Shown: positions 44,601 to 53,723, counted from the stretch's first letter. The stretch: 64,000 nucleotides of DNA from Bacteroidia bacterium (GCA_030428705.1 JAUIDI010000002.1:186001-250000), one strand, 5' to 3'. The notes: generated by a model not told the origin, from the letters alone. Numbers and translations: made by a program.

Positions 44601-44847
44601 AATTAGGCTGAACGAGGTTTCCTTGGGCTATAGCCTGCCATCCAAATTTTTGGACAGAACGCCTTTTGGCAGCATATCATTTACCGTTTCAGGGTTCAAT
44701 GTTTGGTATAAAGCCGTAAACTTCCCAGATAATATCCGATTTGACACCAACTCTTTGAGTACAGGTGTCGGTAATGGTCTAGGAATAGATTTCATTACAG
44801 GTCCAAGTGTGCGACGGTACGGGTTTAGCTTAAAAGCCACATTCTAA
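41620..44847 (+). CDS. SusC/RagA-type TonB-dependent outer membrane transporter
   Basis: A 1075-residue transporter. Signal peptide to residue 21 (SLAFAQ), carboxypeptidase-D-like beta-sandwich (25-95; TDQDGVPLPGVNILIKG), a TonB box-like EEVVVTAQG, plug domain (115-230; VIRGYTSISGSNQPLFIVDG), and a 22-strand barrel ending in LKATF. It pairs with the SusD-like lipoprotein 18 bp downstream. No glycosidase or peptidase is encoded with it, so the nutrient is unknown. Confidence 0.96.
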   Translation: MRKKSNWMLLIFSLWISLAFAQEKTVSGAITDQDGVPLPGVNILIKGTTTGTQSDFDGNYVINANEGDVLTFSYLGLKTQEQTVGVSDTINISMEEDAQALEEVVVTAQGIKRESRSLGYAVSKVDGDDLEQNAQADLGRVLSGKAAGVNITATNGVTGSGTNIVIRGYTSISGSNQPLFIVDGVPFDGGTNNQTNYLDNVTESSRFLDLDPNSIESVNVLKGLSATVLYGEAGRNGVILINTKGGAARATNKKFEVSLTQSAFFSEAIIPKYQDNYGGGFHQDYGFFFSNWGPAFNGDLSANPNFRGIDGDGTTLVNGPLLGIADQTLVAGFEELANEPYRYQPYDSVEDFFRTGTTTTTSVGVNGSSENVNYSLNYSHLIDNGVTPGNKLIRNNFGIGGNAQLSNKLKFTSTLNYAVTGYTSPPVAPSFGSGAGFDGGSAFGDLMYTPRSVNLFGLPFQAADGRSVYYRAGNDIQNPRWTVANSKVKQDIKRIFGSMSGIYEINNWLTATYRLGIDQYTETNFYGQNRGGVDGNTTGILRTSNVDNTIWDHTLLLTANKDVGENWNFGGNLGATSRRELFKRDGVESTQQLAFGILEHYNFVNHSTVNSFSNADIAFQSEKNTLGIYAEAVAGYKDFLYLNVAARNDWTSTLETDNFSLFYPGASISFVPTTAFEGLSSDKGLNYLKVRFGYGSSAGFPPTYSTRNTLALTSRAYDLGEGGVISGNSVSGRLGNPNLKPERVGELELGMDSRLFDRMNLNVSVFKKTTTDLITDQGLDDATGFTVTRINAGELEVKGLEVDYDFDIIRKGGNFSWNIGGNFYADESTVTKLPEGVDQILLTQAVTGYAANYAVEGAPYGILLGSTVQRDANGERVVAGDGTYLTDETLRPVGDPNPDWTTALNSGINYKGWSFNMDWQYRHGGDIFSTSVAAFTGRGVVDLDNPVNREATYLLPGVKQDGTPNDIQITATNLGFDVYGIGGANEFWIFDGSTIRLNEVSLGYSLPSKFLDRTPFGSISFTVSGFNVWYKAVNFPDNIRFDTNSLSTGVGNGLGIDFITGPSVRRYGFSLKATF

Positions 44848-44865
44848 AAATTAAAAAAAATAAAG

Positions 44866-46542
44866 ATGAAAAGAATATTCAAATATATAATCAAGCATAT
44901 CAGAAACGGCAAAGTTTTCTTAGGGGCACTTTTCGTACTTGGTGCCTGTGAAAGCACCGAGCTGAAAATATTGGACAACCCCAATGCCCTAACACCAAAT
45001 CAGGCCGATATTGATTTGTTCTTGAACAACATTCAACTAGGAACCGTATTTTTCTATGAATCGGACAATACCGATAATGAAAACGGAGCCAATGAACTTG
45101 GAGCAAAAGTGAGTCGTTTACTTGCCATGACTGCCGGCAATCAATATTCCAATGCGTATACGGGCCAGAGCACGGACGAGATGTGGGAAGATGCATATTC
45201 GGATGTTTTGATAGACGTTCGCACGATGATTCCACTTGCCGAAGAGTTGGAATTATATACCCATGTCGGAATGGCACAAGTACTCGAATCGTATATCGTA
45301 ATGACCTTAGTAGATTACTTTGGAGACATCCCCTATTTTTCGGCATTGCAAGGTTCCGAAAACCTTAATCCAGCGGTCGATTCAGGAGCCGATATTTATG
45401 CGGCAATTGACGAGTTGCTTACAACTGCGATTGACAATTTCAATAAGGAGGAGTTTGCAGCTCCTGCAAGTGATGTTTTCTTTGGGGGCGACGAATCCAA
45501 ATGGATTAAACTAGCCAATTCGCTCAAATTAAAACTTTATTTACAAACGCGATTGGTTGATTCTGGTGCAGGTGGAAAAATCAACACCTTGATCGCAGAT
45601 GGAAATCTGATGGATACTGCTGCGGATAATTTCTATTTTCAATATTCCGCGGTAGACGCGAACCCTGATAGTAGGCACCCTATCTATTCGGATGCTTTTG
45701 ACGCTGGAAAAACAGATTATCAAAGCAACTGGTATATGAGCTTGATGGCTTTGGACAGATCTATTCCCGATCCCAGGATTCGTTATTATTTTTACCGCCA
45801 AGAGCTTGATTATTCGGCTGCGAACAACCAGACCAAAGAGTGCGTCATTGAGACTGCTCCGGCACATTATGATGCCAACGAGGTATTCTGTACGGTAGAT
45901 GGCGGGTATTGGGGCCGTGACCATGGTGATGACGATGGTATACCTCCCGATGATGCTTTAGTGGCTTTACATGGAGTATACCCTGTTGGCGGACCATTTG
46001 ATGATGATACCGCCGCACCACAACTTAATCGAAATGTTGGTTTGAAAGGTGCGGGAATATCGCCTATCATGATGTCGTCTTTTGTAGAGTTCATGCTGGC
46101 CGAATCGGCACTTACCCTAGGCACCTCAGGTGATGCGAAGGTCTATCTTGAAAATGGTATGAGAGAGTCTATTGCCTTTGTAATGGACTTTGGCTCAGGG
46201 TTGGCTTCCGCGGCGCCAACATTTATTCCAAGTGAAGGAGATATAGATACTTATGTAAATGAAGTACTGGCAGATTACGATGCGGCCGATGCAGACGGAA
46301 AATTGGAAATCGTCATCGAACAGTACTTTATAGCCCTTTTTGGAAATGGAGTAGAAGCCTATAATACATATAGAAGAACCGGGTTGCCGAATATGCAACC
46401 AACGATTCAGCCAAATCCTGGAATATTCATGAGAACGTTTCCATATCCGGATAACCTGGTCAACCAAAACTCAAGCGTAAGTCAGAAACCAATTTCCGTG
46501 CAGGTATTTTGGGATACGAATCCAGCTGATTTCATCGACTAA
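44866..46542 (+). CDS. SusD/RagB-type substrate-binding lipoprotein
   Basis: A 558-residue surface lipoprotein (lipobox LGAC, Cys28) that closes the SusC barrel. The helical TPR scaffold of SusD is visible in the N-terminal 250 residues, with the motif YVDYFGDIP-like segment TLVDYFGDIPYF and the C-terminal region NTYRRTGLPN. An Asp-rich stretch (GDDDGIPPDDALVALHGVYP) around residue 360 may bind calcium. Co-transcribed with susC and the 261-residue lipoprotein. Confidence 0.93.
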   Translation: MKRIFKYIIKHIRNGKVFLGALFVLGACESTELKILDNPNALTPNQADIDLFLNNIQLGTVFFYESDNTDNENGANELGAKVSRLLAMTAGNQYSNAYTGQSTDEMWEDAYSDVLIDVRTMIPLAEELELYTHVGMAQVLESYIVMTLVDYFGDIPYFSALQGSENLNPAVDSGADIYAAIDELLTTAIDNFNKEEFAAPASDVFFGGDESKWIKLANSLKLKLYLQTRLVDSGAGGKINTLIADGNLMDTAADNFYFQYSAVDANPDSRHPIYSDAFDAGKTDYQSNWYMSLMALDRSIPDPRIRYYFYRQELDYSAANNQTKECVIETAPAHYDANEVFCTVDGGYWGRDHGDDDGIPPDDALVALHGVYPVGGPFDDDTAAPQLNRNVGLKGAGISPIMMSSFVEFMLAESALTLGTSGDAKVYLENGMRESIAFVMDFGSGLASAAPTFIPSEGDIDTYVNEVLADYDAADADGKLEIVIEQYFIALFGNGVEAYNTYRRTGLPNMQPTIQPNPGIFMRTFPYPDNLVNQNSSVSQKPISVQVFWDTNPADFID

Positions 46543-46564
46543 TTCAAATAAATTCAATAAGATC

Positions 46565-47350
46565 ATGAAAAAAAGACTAATAATAATTTCAAGCTTGTTC
46601 GTTTTAATGGGTACATTTTCCTGTCAAGACGACGCAAAGGATCCATGGGTTATCCATGAAGACCGGGCCAATGACGGCGTTTTTCCTACGTTAACCGTAA
46701 ACAATGGCGTAGTCGACACCAGCAATCCTGATTCGGCTTATTCGATTACAATTGACTCTCCCAGAGGTAATATCGCTAGCTATGAGCTTTCGGCAACCAG
46801 GGTATCGCAAGGCGTTACTACGGGTCCCGTACCTATCGTAACCCTAACATCATTTCCTGCCGATGTAAACCTTACTGTTGCCGATTTGGCCGCTGCATTT
46901 GGAGTTCAGACAAATGAGATTCTTGCAGCGGATACTTTTAATTTTTCTGCAACCGCCGTTGGCACCAATGGTAAAACGGCATCTTTCGCCAACCTCAATG
47001 GCGATTCAAGGGGCCCTGGAATGTTCAATGCCTTTAATTTTTCACTTACTATAAAATGTGCCCCAATATCAGATGCGACGGTTGCCGGTACTTGGGTCGT
47101 CGATATGGTAGACCTCTACGGTGATGGTTGGGACGGTGCTTTTCTAACTTTCGAGGTCGATGGCGTTTCGACGGTTTATACGGCTACTGGTGACGGTACC
47201 GTACATACCATAGAAGTTCCAGCAGGAACCTCAAACTTGGTGATAACCTATACCAGCGGTAATTTTGAAGAAGAGCATGTTTTTTCGATTACATCGCCAG
47301 ATGGAGCTTATGGTGAATATGGACCAAATCCTGACCCATGTGTAAATTAG
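46565..47350 (+). CDS. Surface lipoprotein of the SusCD locus, with GDGWDG motif
   Basis: A 261-residue lipoprotein (lipobox GTFSC, Cys20). Residues 40-165 resemble a beta-rich domain; residues 175-255 start with MVDLYGDGWDGAFLTFEVDG, an acidic loop known from other Bacteroidetes surface proteins and thought to bind calcium, then a beta-sandwich. It sits 22 bp after SusD, so it may be an extra substrate-binding subunit of this uptake system. No family name is known to me. Confidence 0.75.
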   Translation: MKKRLIIISSLFVLMGTFSCQDDAKDPWVIHEDRANDGVFPTLTVNNGVVDTSNPDSAYSITIDSPRGNIASYELSATRVSQGVTTGPVPIVTLTSFPADVNLTVADLAAAFGVQTNEILAADTFNFSATAVGTNGKTASFANLNGDSRGPGMFNAFNFSLTIKCAPISDATVAGTWVVDMVDLYGDGWDGAFLTFEVDGVSTVYTATGDGTVHTIEVPAGTSNLVITYTSGNFEEEHVFSITSPDGAYGEYGPNPDPCVN

Positions 47351-47414
47351 ATGTGCATATATTAATTTAACTAGTTGGCGATGTATACGTAAGCCAACTT
47401 AAAACCTAAACAAC

Positions 47415-47450
47415 CGTGGCCGTTATCGGAATGATAACGGCCACGTTTTT
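47415..47450 (+). terminator. Terminator of the SusCD operon
   Basis: A 13-bp perfect stem CGTGGCCGTTATC / GATAACGGCCACG with a 5-nt loop, followed by TTTTT (47446-47450). Confidence 0.93.
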
Positions 47451-47618
47451 AATACGACATTCTTTAAATTAAGCCGTTTAATCCACCCAACAAACGACCA
47501 AAACATTGACAAGTTAAATGAACTCATATCTGTGGGTTTAAGCAATTTGGAAAGGCATATTTTAGAGCGATAAATTCATTAGCAAGAAAAGGTATCCTTC
47601 CCTAATTGAAACTGCAAA

Positions 47619-48401
47619 TTAATCTATAGGGGTCGACTCCGGTTTTAAAGTGTTTGCATAATAAAATAAGGTCATTAGATCATTTTCAGAGTTGAGATTT
47701 AGTTTATTCTTTCTAATGAACGATTTTAATTTCGGTCTATCTTCGGTATTGAACAGACCTAGAACCTGTTGTCTACCGGCCTCTATTTTTTGAAGAATGC
47801 CATTTTCTTTCTTTTCGCCAAAATAATAGGCTATCTCATCAATAAATTTGGCATCGACCGAGGCTGCCAGTGAATTTACGGAAGTTCTGCCCTCTTGATA
47901 CTTTTTTATCTTTCTAACGAACAGAAAATATTTTCCGCTGTTTACCAGATTTTTTAAATACCCGCTTTCGATTCCATTTGCATTTGTAAAACTCCGGTAA
48001 ACCATTCGCTTGCTGTCAATTACGCAATAGAGTTCCTTGCTTTTCAGCAATGCTCCATATTCTTCTTCGGAATGCACTGTTTTTTTAATCTGTATTTCAT
48101 CATTGTATGCGTCATATCTTAAATAGGGAGTTCCGATAAAATTGGCATTATAATATACTGCACCTTTTTTGAAATCTTTGTCAAAGTAAGGAGAGCCTTT
48201 GGCTATTTCCGAATAAAGATCGTTTTTTCCTTTTTCCGCATTTTTCTTTCCTATGGTTCTATAGAGATCATCAAGCCAAGGTATACGACCGCTTTGTTGA
48301 CCAGCAGCCTGAGAAAGGCCCTGCGAAAAAACTTGGGCTTGCCCCAAAACAAAAACAATGGTCAAAACCATAAAAAATCTATTCAATGTAATCATAATCA
48401 A
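47619..48401 (-). CDS. Exported protein of unknown function
   Basis: A 260-residue protein with a signal peptide (ending VFSQ, about residue 27). The mature chain has many Lys, Tyr and Asp residues, with no recognisable domain. A frame two codons shorter (second Met) is possible. It is alone on the minus strand, with its 380-bp upstream gap containing a long inverted repeat. Confidence 0.65.
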   Translation of the reverse strand: MIMITLNRFFMVLTIVFVLGQAQVFSQGLSQAAGQQSGRIPWLDDLYRTIGKKNAEKGKNDLYSEIAKGSPYFDKDFKKGAVYYNANFIGTPYLRYDAYNDEIQIKKTVHSEEEYGALLKSKELYCVIDSKRMVYRSFTNANGIESGYLKNLVNSGKYFLFVRKIKKYQEGRTSVNSLAASVDAKFIDEIAYYFGEKKENGILQKIEAGRQQVLGLFNTEDRPKLKSFIRKNKLNLNSENDLMTLFYYANTLKPESTPID

Positions 48402-48588
48402 TTCAATTATTTACTATTAATGTCTTTGAAAACAAGGTTTTCATCTAAAAATTAAAGTATAAAAGAAATGATTTTAAAAAGTAAAATAGACGTAAACAAT
48501 TGTCGGATATGGAAAGGTTTATAAGTGTTTCCCTGTTTTTGAGGAATAGTTGGTTTCTTTGGTTTATCAATACGAATTAAACTGTAAA

Positions 48589-48677
48589 GCAGCCCTGAGG
48601 ATCTACTACTAAAAATATACTTCTGTCTCATTTTTAGGGTGATTATTTGAATTAGCTATCATTACAATCAGGGCTGC
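48589..48677. repeat. 10-bp perfect inverted repeat spanning 89 bp
   Basis: Arms GCAGCCCTGA (48589-48598) and TCAGGGCTGC (48668-48677). On either strand it can fold as a long hairpin with an internal loop of 69 nt. It could be a structured small RNA or a leader of the gene at 47619. The sequence is unlike any RNA family that I can name. Confidence 0.45.
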
Positions 48678-48724
48678 ATTTTACATCAAGCTTTAAATTC
48701 ATCAATCAAATCGTCATAATCAAG

Positions 48725-48757
48725 AAAAACGACCAGCTAAAAAAGCCGGTCGTTTTT
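48725..48757 (-). terminator. Terminator of the lipocalin-like gene
   Basis: Stem AAAAACGACC (48725-48734) / GGTCGTTTTT (48748-48757). On the minus strand it follows the stop at 48783 by 25 bp and ends with GTTTTTC. Confidence 0.85.
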
Positions 48758-48782
48758 CAATGTATTCCCTATGTATATTAAA

Positions 48783-49283
48783 TTACTCTTTCACATACAG
48801 GCCGTCAAAAGCAACATTTACGACCTTCTCATTTTGGAGCAATTCCCAAAGTTGACGAACGGTGCCATCGTCATTCAATGACCAAGTAATCCTGTTCACA
48901 TATTTATTGCCATCGGAACTGGTAAATTCGTCAGAGGAAAGTATCATCTTATTACCTGTACGATTACCCTTAAGCTTAATATGGCTGCCAGTATTGTCCA
49001 CCCAAAGCTGCTCCCACTGCTTTGCCTTCAAATTGTAAAAATTCATACTGGTTCCTTTATTTCCACTTGTGCCGACCCAGTTTTCCAACAAGAGACAATC
49101 ATCTTGAACCTTCTCGATCGTATTTGTACCTGCCAAGGAGCCATCAGGATTGGTAACCTTCCATTTCCCGATCCAAAAATCAAAAGCTTTATGGGCTTCC
49201 GTACAACAACTACACGCTTCGGATTGCGAGTTTGCCAAAATCGGAGCGAGCAAAAACAATGAAATGACCAAAGCAAATTTCAT
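48783..49283 (-). CDS. Exported DUF1579-like protein
   Basis: A 166-residue protein with a signal peptide (cleaved near NSQ, about residue 21), followed by a Cys-rich segment (SEACSCCTEAHKAF). The core has FDFWIGKWKVTNPDG and NYRITWSLNDDG-like strands, the pattern of lipocalin-like DUF1579 proteins. Function unknown. The ATG at 49283 gives MKFALVISLFLL; three codons upstream another ATG exists. Terminator at 48725-48757. Confidence 0.75.
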   Translation of the reverse strand: MKFALVISLFLLAPILANSQSEACSCCTEAHKAFDFWIGKWKVTNPDGSLAGTNTIEKVQDDCLLLENWVGTSGNKGTSMNFYNLKAKQWEQLWVDNTGSHIKLKGNRTGNKMILSSDEFTSSDGNKYVNRITWSLNDDGTVRQLWELLQNEKVVNVAFDGLYVKE

Positions 49284-49313
49284 TCTATCCAAACATTAAA
49301 AAATTAAGGAACT

Positions 49314-50096
49314 TCAGTTTTCTTGAGAAAGATAGCCAATTACCATGTCATTGAAAAGTTTGGGCTGTTCTACATTGACCACATGACCGCAATGCTCGAT
49401 CAAAAGCAAACTGGATGTCGTACTTTTCTGTACCATTTTTTTTACGGAAGGCAGAAAAAGATAATCTTCTCCACCCATCACATATAAAGTGGGAATCTTA
49501 ATGTCGGCCGATCTGAAAAAACGGAGTAACGGACTTATCTGTGAACCCAGTTTGTACCAGCGATTGAATTCTTTTTGATATAATTTCTTTGCCTCACGTA
49601 CAAAAAGCGACCTGGATTCCCTGTGGTTGCTATCGGGCATAATGGCAAAAGTAAATAGACGATACAACCAAATATAGGGCACCAATGACCTAAACAAACT
49701 ACCGAAAACCATGAGAATTCTAAATCGCAGGTCCAAACGCATAATCGCTCCGCCCATGACCATGCTTTCAACCCGTTCCGGAAATTTTTCGGCCAAATTT
49801 CTAATCAATACCGTACCCAAAGAAATACCGACGAAATGAGATTTCTCGATTTTTAGAAAATCGATGACCTCGACCATATCATTGGTAATCTTGTCGAAAT
49901 CATATTTTTCGTCAAATGTGTCTGCAATGCTCAGTTTCGAATCGCCGTGGCCTCTTAAATCCAAAAGAAGCACATTGAAGTGTTTCTTAAATTCCCGCAC
50001 TTGTTTGTACCATATCGAAGAACTCCCTCCCGCACCATGCACGAAAGTCACCCAAGTCTGGGAGTTGGAATGAAGATGTGTGATATAATTTAGCAA
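49314..50096 (-). CDS. Alpha/beta hydrolase
   Basis: A 260-residue cytoplasmic alpha/beta-fold hydrolase. The oxyanion segment is FVHGAGGSSSIW, the nucleophile elbow is GISLGTV (Ser), and the catalytic His is in IEHCGHVVNVEQP with Asp in YVMGGEDYLF. The lid region (about 120-190) is basic and hydrophobic. The substrate is unknown. Convergent with none; 30 bp before it starts the lipocalin-like gene (49283). Confidence 0.88.
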   Translation of the reverse strand: MLNYITHLHSNSQTWVTFVHGAGGSSSIWYKQVREFKKHFNVLLLDLRGHGDSKLSIADTFDEKYDFDKITNDMVEVIDFLKIEKSHFVGISLGTVLIRNLAEKFPERVESMVMGGAIMRLDLRFRILMVFGSLFRSLVPYIWLYRLFTFAIMPDSNHRESRSLFVREAKKLYQKEFNRWYKLGSQISPLLRFFRSADIKIPTLYVMGGEDYLFLPSVKKMVQKSTTSSLLLIEHCGHVVNVEQPKLFNDMVIGYLSQEN

Positions 50097-50327
50097 AGTG
50101 TTCTCGGTACTTATCTAAATTCTTAAGCTGTGCAATGTATTAAATCTTTTTATATACCTGTAATACCTCAACAGATTTTTTTAACAATTTAACTAGCATA
50201 TTTTAAAAGACACTATCGAGTAATTGTTAATAAATCATCAAAAGAACCGATTTTTAATCAAATATGTCGAATACCTACATCCAAAAGACGTTTTCGCCCG
50301 TATATTTGGAAGAACAATTACAAGACT

Positions 50328-50525
50328 ATGGAAAATCAATATTGCAAAGTAGGCACTGTCACCCCGATCGCCGCGAATAGAAATACGATACATCTTTTGG
50401 AGTATCAGTATCAGAACTTCTTGGACAAAGCAAGTAACATGGAATATACCGATGCCAAATTGATTGAATTTTTTGAGCAGAAAGCACAAAAGATAAAAAA
50501 GGTGTTGGAAAATATGATGGGTTAA
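50328..50525 (+). CDS. Small cytoplasmic protein of unknown function (65 aa)
   Basis: A 65-residue polar protein, helical in its C-terminal half ([23 protein letters not shown]). No signal or membrane segment. No family recognised. Its stop overlaps the convergent pyrF end by 4 bp (50522-50525). The overlapping minus-strand frame (50238-50567) has repetitive hydrophobic composition and overlaps pyrF, so it is judged a shadow. Confidence 0.55.
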   Translation: MENQYCKVGTVTPIAANRNTIHLLEYQYQNFLDKASNMEYTDAKLIEFFEQKAQKIKKVLENMMG

Positions 50526-51343
50526 TCGGAGTTTGTCAAAACCGCTGCCATTTCTTTTTGTAAACAAAAAGCTTCACGAGCTGCTTCTTCTGCGAAATCC
50601 GTATTATTGGATGCGTAGATTATTCCTCGAGACGAATTGATCAACAAACCGACTTGTTCGTTCATTCCGTACCGGCATACTTCTTGTAAATTCCCACCTT
50701 GGGCACCAATACCGGGAACCAATAAAAAACTATCGGGGACTATTTCCCTAATTTCTTTCAAATAGCTCGCCTTCGTGGCACCAACAACGTACATCAGGTT
50801 TTCGGAGTTTTTGTAACCTTTTGAAACTTCCAACACTTTTTTATAAAGCTCCTGCCCGTCCATTTTTTTTGTCTGAAAATCAAAAGCTCCCTCGTTCGAG
50901 GTCAAGGCAAGAAGAATCGTATGCTTATCTTCAAAAGCCAAAAAAGGTTCGACAGAATCTTTGCCCATATAAGGCGCAATGGTCAACGAATCGAAATCAA
51001 GATCTTCAAAAAACGCCTTTGCATAGCGGGTCGAAGTATTACCGATATCCCCTCTTTTGGCATCGGCTATCGTGAATTGCTCCGGATATTGGGAATTCAG
51101 GTACTTAATGGTCTTTTCCAAGGCCTTCCAGCCTTTTATTCCATATGCCTCATAAAAAGCAATATTAGGCTTATAGGCTACACATAGGTGATTTGTGGCA
51201 TCGATAATAGCCTTGTTAAATGAAAATATCGGGTCATCTTCTTTTAATAAGTGAGGTGGAATTTTATCTAGATCCGTATCAAGACCGATACATAAAAAGG
51301 AGTTTTTTTTACGGATTTGTCCGACAAGTTGCTTTGTTGTCAT
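50522..51343 (-). CDS. pyrF: Orotidine 5'-phosphate decarboxylase
   Basis: A 273-residue enzyme for the last step of UMP synthesis. The catalytic Asp-x-Lys-x-x-Asp cluster is visible as [11 protein letters not shown], with [11 protein letters not shown] and [16 protein letters not shown] around it. The chain is longer than E. coli PyrF (245) and belongs to the Bacteroidetes/actinobacterial type 2 group. It lies 93 bp beyond prfA on the same strand. Confidence 0.95.
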   Translation of the reverse strand: MTTKQLVGQIRKKNSFLCIGLDTDLDKIPPHLLKEDDPIFSFNKAIIDATNHLCVAYKPNIAFYEAYGIKGWKALEKTIKYLNSQYPEQFTIADAKRGDIGNTSTRYAKAFFEDLDFDSLTIAPYMGKDSVEPFLAFEDKHTILLALTSNEGAFDFQTKKMDGQELYKKVLEVSKGYKNSENLMYVVGATKASYLKEIREIVPDSFLLVPGIGAQGGNLQEVCRYGMNEQVGLLINSSRGIIYASNNTDFAEEAAREAFCLQKEMAAVLTNSD

Positions 51344-51436
51344 AAACTGGTGTCGTATTGAGGTCGGATGGTACTTTAATTCCTAAAAATGTCCATAAAT
51401 TTTCAAATATATTCGAAGTGGCAATTCTGAAAGTCC

Positions 51437-52513
51437 TTAGAATATTTCGGAAGCATCCCTCAATTTTTCGGTATTCTCCACAAGGCTCAGTTCGTCGATT
51501 ATTTTTTGAATGTCCCCATCAATTATATTCTGCAAATCGTAAAGGGTCAACCCGATCCTATGATCGGTAACCCTACCTTGCGGATAATTATACGTTCGAA
51601 TCTTGGCGGAGCGATCACCACTGCTGACCTGTGAGTTCCGTTTGGCGGCATCTTCTTCTTGCTTTTTGGCCAGTTCCAGATCATAAAGTCTCGATCGCAG
51701 GACCTTGAAAGCCTTTTCTTTGTTCTTATGTTGCGACTTTTGATCTTGACACTGGGCTACCAATCCCGTTGGTATATGGGTCAGGCGTACCGCCGAATAT
51801 GTCGTGTTGACCGATTGTCCTCCAGGCCCCGAAGAGCAGAAAAAATCAATTCGTACATCTTTCGGATCAATTTGTACATCAAAATCCTCCGCTTCCGGAA
51901 GCACCATCACGGTGGCCGCGCTCGTGTGCACCCTGCCCTGGGTCTCGGTCTGGGGCACGCGCTGAACGCGATGAACACCGGCCTCGAATTTCAAAGTTCC
52001 GTATACATCCTCGCCCGTAACTTCAAATTGAATCTCTTTATAACCGCCACTGGTACCCTCGCTTAAATCAATAACATTGGTCTTCCAACCTTTCGATTCG
52101 CAATATTTTGTGTACATACGAAAAAGGTCCCCGGCAAAAATACTGGCTTCGTCACCACCGGTACCCGCCCTAATTTCAACCACCACATCTTTCGCATCTT
52201 CCGGGTCCTTGGGTATAAGCATTAATTTGATCTCATCCTCCAAGACCGGTAGTTTTAGTTGGGCCTCTTCCAGCTGCATTCTTGCCATTTCGAGCATTTC
52301 GGACTCACTTCCATCGGAAATAATCTCTTCGGCCTCTTGTATATTATTGGTCAACTCAATATATCTCGATCGCCTATCCATCAAATCTTTAAGGTCCTTA
52401 TACTCTTTTGTCAATTGTACATAGCGCTTTTGGTCCGATATGATATCGGGTTGTATGATCAGATCCGATATTTCATCAAAACGTTGCTTTACAATATTCA
52501 ACTTGTCTATCAT
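51437..52513 (-). CDS. prfA: Peptide chain release factor 1
   Basis: A 358-residue class I release factor. The GGQ motif is in [22 protein letters not shown], which triggers peptide release; the stop-codon tripeptide is PQT in [15 protein letters not shown], the RF1 (UAA/UAG) type as opposed to SPF of RF2. Upstream gene apbE ends 74 bp before it; pyrF follows. The order purM, prfA, pyrF is usual in flavobacteria, here with three genes between purM and prfA. Confidence 0.97.
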   Translation of the reverse strand: MIDKLNIVKQRFDEISDLIIQPDIISDQKRYVQLTKEYKDLKDLMDRRSRYIELTNNIQEAEEIISDGSESEMLEMARMQLEEAQLKLPVLEDEIKLMLIPKDPEDAKDVVVEIRAGTGGDEASIFAGDLFRMYTKYCESKGWKTNVIDLSEGTSGGYKEIQFEVTGEDVYGTLKFEAGVHRVQRVPQTETQGRVHTSAATVMVLPEAEDFDVQIDPKDVRIDFFCSSGPGGQSVNTTYSAVRLTHIPTGLVAQCQDQKSQHKNKEKAFKVLRSRLYDLELAKKQEEDAAKRNSQVSSGDRSAKIRTYNYPQGRVTDHRIGLTLYDLQNIIDGDIQKIIDELSLVENTEKLRDASEIF

Positions 52514-52587
52514 TGGCTTACTTCACTTGTGGTGCGAATTTACGATAAATTGTAGATAATGTTATGCATGGGTTGCCATAGCGAAAG

Positions 52588-53577
52588 CTAATCATCGAAC
52601 AATATCCCATTACTCTTGTGCATTTTATTCTCGCTATCTACCAAGATTACTTCGGTCAACGGAAGCTGGTTGACCAAAGCCAATCCTTCATCAATTCCCA
52701 TAATAAAAATCGCGGTGGCCAAGGCATCGCAAAATTCGGCACTCTTGGCGAAGACATGTACACTACTGATGCCTGTTGTAGGATATCCGGTCCTTGGATC
52801 GATGATATGCGAATATTTTTTTCCTTTGAAATCTACATACCGATCAAAACCACGTGATGTCGCGACCGAAGATTCCAAAATAGGCAACCAAGTAAAAATC
52901 TTGCTCTTGTTCATGGGGTTCGCTATGCCGATCAACCATTTTTCACCGCTAGCCTTGGTCCCCCAGGTCGTTAAATCGCCCGAAGCATTAATAACCCCAG
53001 CCACTACCTGTTTCGAGACCAGAAGTTCTTTGGCCTTATCGACGGCATATCCTTTTCCTATGGCACCAAATGAAATTTTCATGCCCTTTGATTTTAAAAA
53101 TACCGTTCGGGCATCTTCGTCCAAAACAATGTTCCGATAACCTACTTTTGAGATCGATTTTTTAATCTCCGCGGCCGTTGGTTCATACACCATACTTCCA
53201 TCGAACTTCCATACCTGGTCAATAGAAGCAAAGGAAATATCGAAGGCCCCATCGGTCAATTCAGAAATTTGGACGGAACGTTCAATTAACTTAAACAATT
53301 CATAACTGACCTTAACAGGTCTTATACCGGCATTTTTGTTGATCAACGACGTTTCGGATAGCGGATCCCAGGAAGATATCATTTTTTCGATTCGACTGAT
53401 CTCGGCCGTCGCCTCGTCGATATTGATATAACCTATTTCCTCATTGGCCGCCACGACGGTAATGTCAAAATTGGTTCCCATGAGTTTTACCGTTCTTTTG
53501 ACCGTCACGTATTTACGTTCTTGTGCCAAAGTGGTAATCATAAAAAAACTGAAAAAAAGGGGAACGAATACTTTCAC
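52588..53577 (-). CDS. apbE: FAD:protein FMN transferase ApbE, GTG start
   Basis: A 329-residue exported flavin transferase. Signal peptide ends at LAQ (about residue 18). Family motifs: SSWDPLSETSLIN, DGAFDIS, ASGDLTTWG, HIIDPRTGYP and DALATAIFIMG (the Mg site). It attaches FMN to Thr of Nqr/Rnf-type subunits or other periplasmic flavoproteins. The codon at 53577 is GTG, overlapping the preceding small gene's TGA as GTGA. No signal for another start. Confidence 0.95.
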   Translation of the reverse strand: MKVFVPLFFSFFMITTLAQERKYVTVKRTVKLMGTNFDITVVAANEEIGYINIDEATAEISRIEKMISSWDPLSETSLINKNAGIRPVKVSYELFKLIERSVQISELTDGAFDISFASIDQVWKFDGSMVYEPTAAEIKKSISKVGYRNIVLDEDARTVFLKSKGMKISFGAIGKGYAVDKAKELLVSKQVVAGVINASGDLTTWGTKASGEKWLIGIANPMNKSKIFTWLPILESSVATSRGFDRYVDFKGKKYSHIIDPRTGYPTTGISSVHVFAKSAEFCDALATAIFIMGIDEGLALVNQLPLTEVILVDSENKMHKSNGILFDD

Positions 53578-53723
53578 ACTTTCAACCGGTTTAAATGTGA
53601 AATACCCAAAACGATAATGGTACGAATTAAACTGGCACTACCGCGAAACCGTATGAATTCATCCCAATTACCGTCCTCATTTTTTTTGAAAAAACCAATA
53701 AGCAGCATACCGGCGAGGTTCAT
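53574..53723 (-). CDS. Small membrane-associated protein coupled to apbE (49 aa)
   Basis: A 49-residue frame on the minus strand starting MNLAGMLLIGFFKKNEDG. Its TGA overlaps the apbE GTG (GTGA), the classic sign of translational coupling. It has an amphipathic/hydrophobic beginning, an acidic-aromatic middle (NEDGNWDEFIRF) and a hydrophobic-basic end (RTIIVLGISHLNRLKV). No known family, but the coupling with apbE and its position after the Rieske gene argue that it is real. Confidence 0.65.
   Translation of the reverse strand: MNLAGMLLIGFFKKNEDGNWDEFIRFRGSASLIRTIIVLGISHLNRLKV

Larger units (their letters stand above)
48402..48782. other. Gap holding a long inverted repeat and a terminator
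   Basis: About 380 bp between two minus-strand genes. It contains GCAGCCCTGA (48589-48598) and its perfect complement TCAGGGCTGC (48668-48677) separated by 69 bp, and the terminator at 48725-48757. No frame was seen on either strand. Confidence 0.5.

Noticed and set aside
39492-47350. Polysaccharide utilisation locus
   Set aside because: SusC/SusD are present but no carbohydrate-active enzyme is encoded with them, so the substrate class is left open.
50238-50567. Minus-strand 109-codon frame overlapping the 65-residue gene and pyrF
   Set aside because: It overlaps the pyrF end, is rich in Phe, Leu and His without a pattern, and the plus-strand frame looks more like a protein.
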